The notes under the pieces were generated by a model that saw nothing but the letters and a program-made list of their open reading frames with translations, was not told the DNA's origin and did no database searches. DNA of 64,000 nt from Bacteroidota bacterium (lineage in GTDB: Bacteria > Bacteroidota > Bacteroidia > Bacteroidales > Paludibacteraceae): assembly GCA_023459355.1 (NCBI GenBank), contig JAEWUM010000033.1, forward strand, positions 62,001 through 126,000, read 5' to 3'. Below are positions 63,547 to 64,000 of the stretch, in pieces; the stretch's first letter is position 1, and the number at the start of each line of letters is the position of its first letter. Position numbers and translations under genes: made by a program.

Positions 63547-64000
63547 GCTTTCTTAAACAACTCCTTCAACCGATTAAACTCCCTCACCAAAACCGCCCCG
63601 ATACCGGTTTCTGTCAGTTGTCCGTCAATCAGCCCTTCGTACTGATTTTTGCGGAAACCTTTTAATCTGTATCGTCCGTCTTTGGTAAGTTTATATTCGA
63701 TAACCACATCACTTGCAATGTCATTTGCTTGATTTTGAGTCGCTCTTTCCCCCTCCAGTTCAACTGTTCCTCCAACCTGCACACTGAGTCTGTCATCAAA
63801 CAATTGTTTCTTTACACCGACTGATAACTCGGTTCTGCCTTCGGCTTCTCCGCCTGAATAATCTTCATAAGATTGCAGGTCGAAATTCATTTCCAGACCG
63901 GGTATAAAGGAGGCACTTAGTTTATTCAACTGTTCCGATAGAAAATTGCTTACAGTAGAGCGCAACATGGCAGGCGTTCCTGCTGATTCGGTTTGCAGGG
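63534..64000 (-). CDS. tamB: TamB C-terminal part (partial, runs off the window)
   Basis: The frame is open to the window edge, so only the last ~155 residues are seen; the Met at 63968 is internal (LQTESAGTPAMLRSTV precedes and spans it). The text is that of the DUF490/TamB C-terminal beta-taco domain: VSNFLSEQLNKLSASFIPG, DLQSYEDYS, ELSVGVKKQLFDDRLSVQVGG, SDVVIEYKLTKDGRYRLKGFRKNQY. TamB spans the periplasm and pairs with TamL in outer-membrane biogenesis or lipid transport. Stop TAA at 63536-63534 lies in TTATTCG repeats. Confidence 0.88.
   Translation of the reverse strand, partial: LQTESAGTPAMLRSTVSNFLSEQLNKLSASFIPGLEMNFDLQSYEDYSGGEAEGRTELSVGVKKQLFDDRLSVQVGGTVELEGERATQNQANDIASDVVIEYKLTKDGRYRLKGFRKNQYEGLIDGQLTETGIGAVLVREFNRLKELFKKANNE

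Overview
The window comes from a Bacteroidota (Bacteroidales-type) chromosome. The evidence is two SusC/SusD pairs, a hybrid two-component sensor/AraC regulator, -7 boxes of the TAnnTTTG type, no strong Shine-Dalgarno sites, a TamL/TamB module, and at least seven proteins ending in a type IX secretion (T9SS) C-terminal sorting domain. All three sulfatases carry the serine-type maturation motif S-x-P-x-R, which suggests an anaerobe. Base composition is moderately AT-rich throughout.

Layout. 1-1.4 kb is a degraded accessory patch: a frameshifted tyrosine-recombinase remnant, an intact methionine aminopeptidase, and the first ~23 codons of a lost methyltransferase. 1.4-9.3 kb is a general region: an unknown secreted protein, a PIN-PhoH ATPase, a DUF5723-like protein behind a 1167-aa lipoprotein, and tRNA-Pro(GGG). 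9.39-9.83 kb holds two abutting gene fragments in opposite orientation (SusD C-terminus and GH29 fucosidase C-terminus), the scar of a lost polysaccharide utilisation locus (PUL).

10.1-30.8 kb is a first glycosaminoglycan locus: two T9SS beta-helix proteins, SusC, SusD, a DUF5017-like surface lipoprotein, three PL8 lyase homologues and a GH88 unsaturated glucuronyl hydrolase. It has no sulfatase, which suits hyaluronan or chondroitin. 30.9-32.0 kb is a short spacer with a MORN/TonB-C secreted protein and a truncated secreted ORF.

32.2-61.0 kb is a second locus for heparin/heparan sulfate. It has SusC, SusD, a ROK kinase, heparinase II (PL21), an N-sulfoglucosamine-sulfatase-like enzyme with a HEAT-like tail, a GH16, the hybrid regulator, GH88, heparinase III (PL12), two more sulfatases, a fourth PL8 homologue and a DUF3604/PHP lipoprotein. 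Two paralogous DUF5018-like secreted proteins lie in it. Inferred flow: surface and T9SS lyases cut the chains, SusCD imports oligosaccharides, periplasmic lyases, sulfatases and GH88 reduce them to monosaccharides, and the ROK kinase phosphorylates released hexosamine or glucose. 61.0-64 kb is the tamB-tamL pair on the minus strand.

Most unusual points: a sequence (TTTTTTCGACAAA) repeated at identical spacing from a -7-like box before two heparan-locus genes; two divergent PL8 homologues lacking the HHxGY loop; a TAGTGGTTA inverted repeat whose first triplet is the stop codon of the adjoining genes; and a 28-bp palindrome found twice with compensatory base changes.
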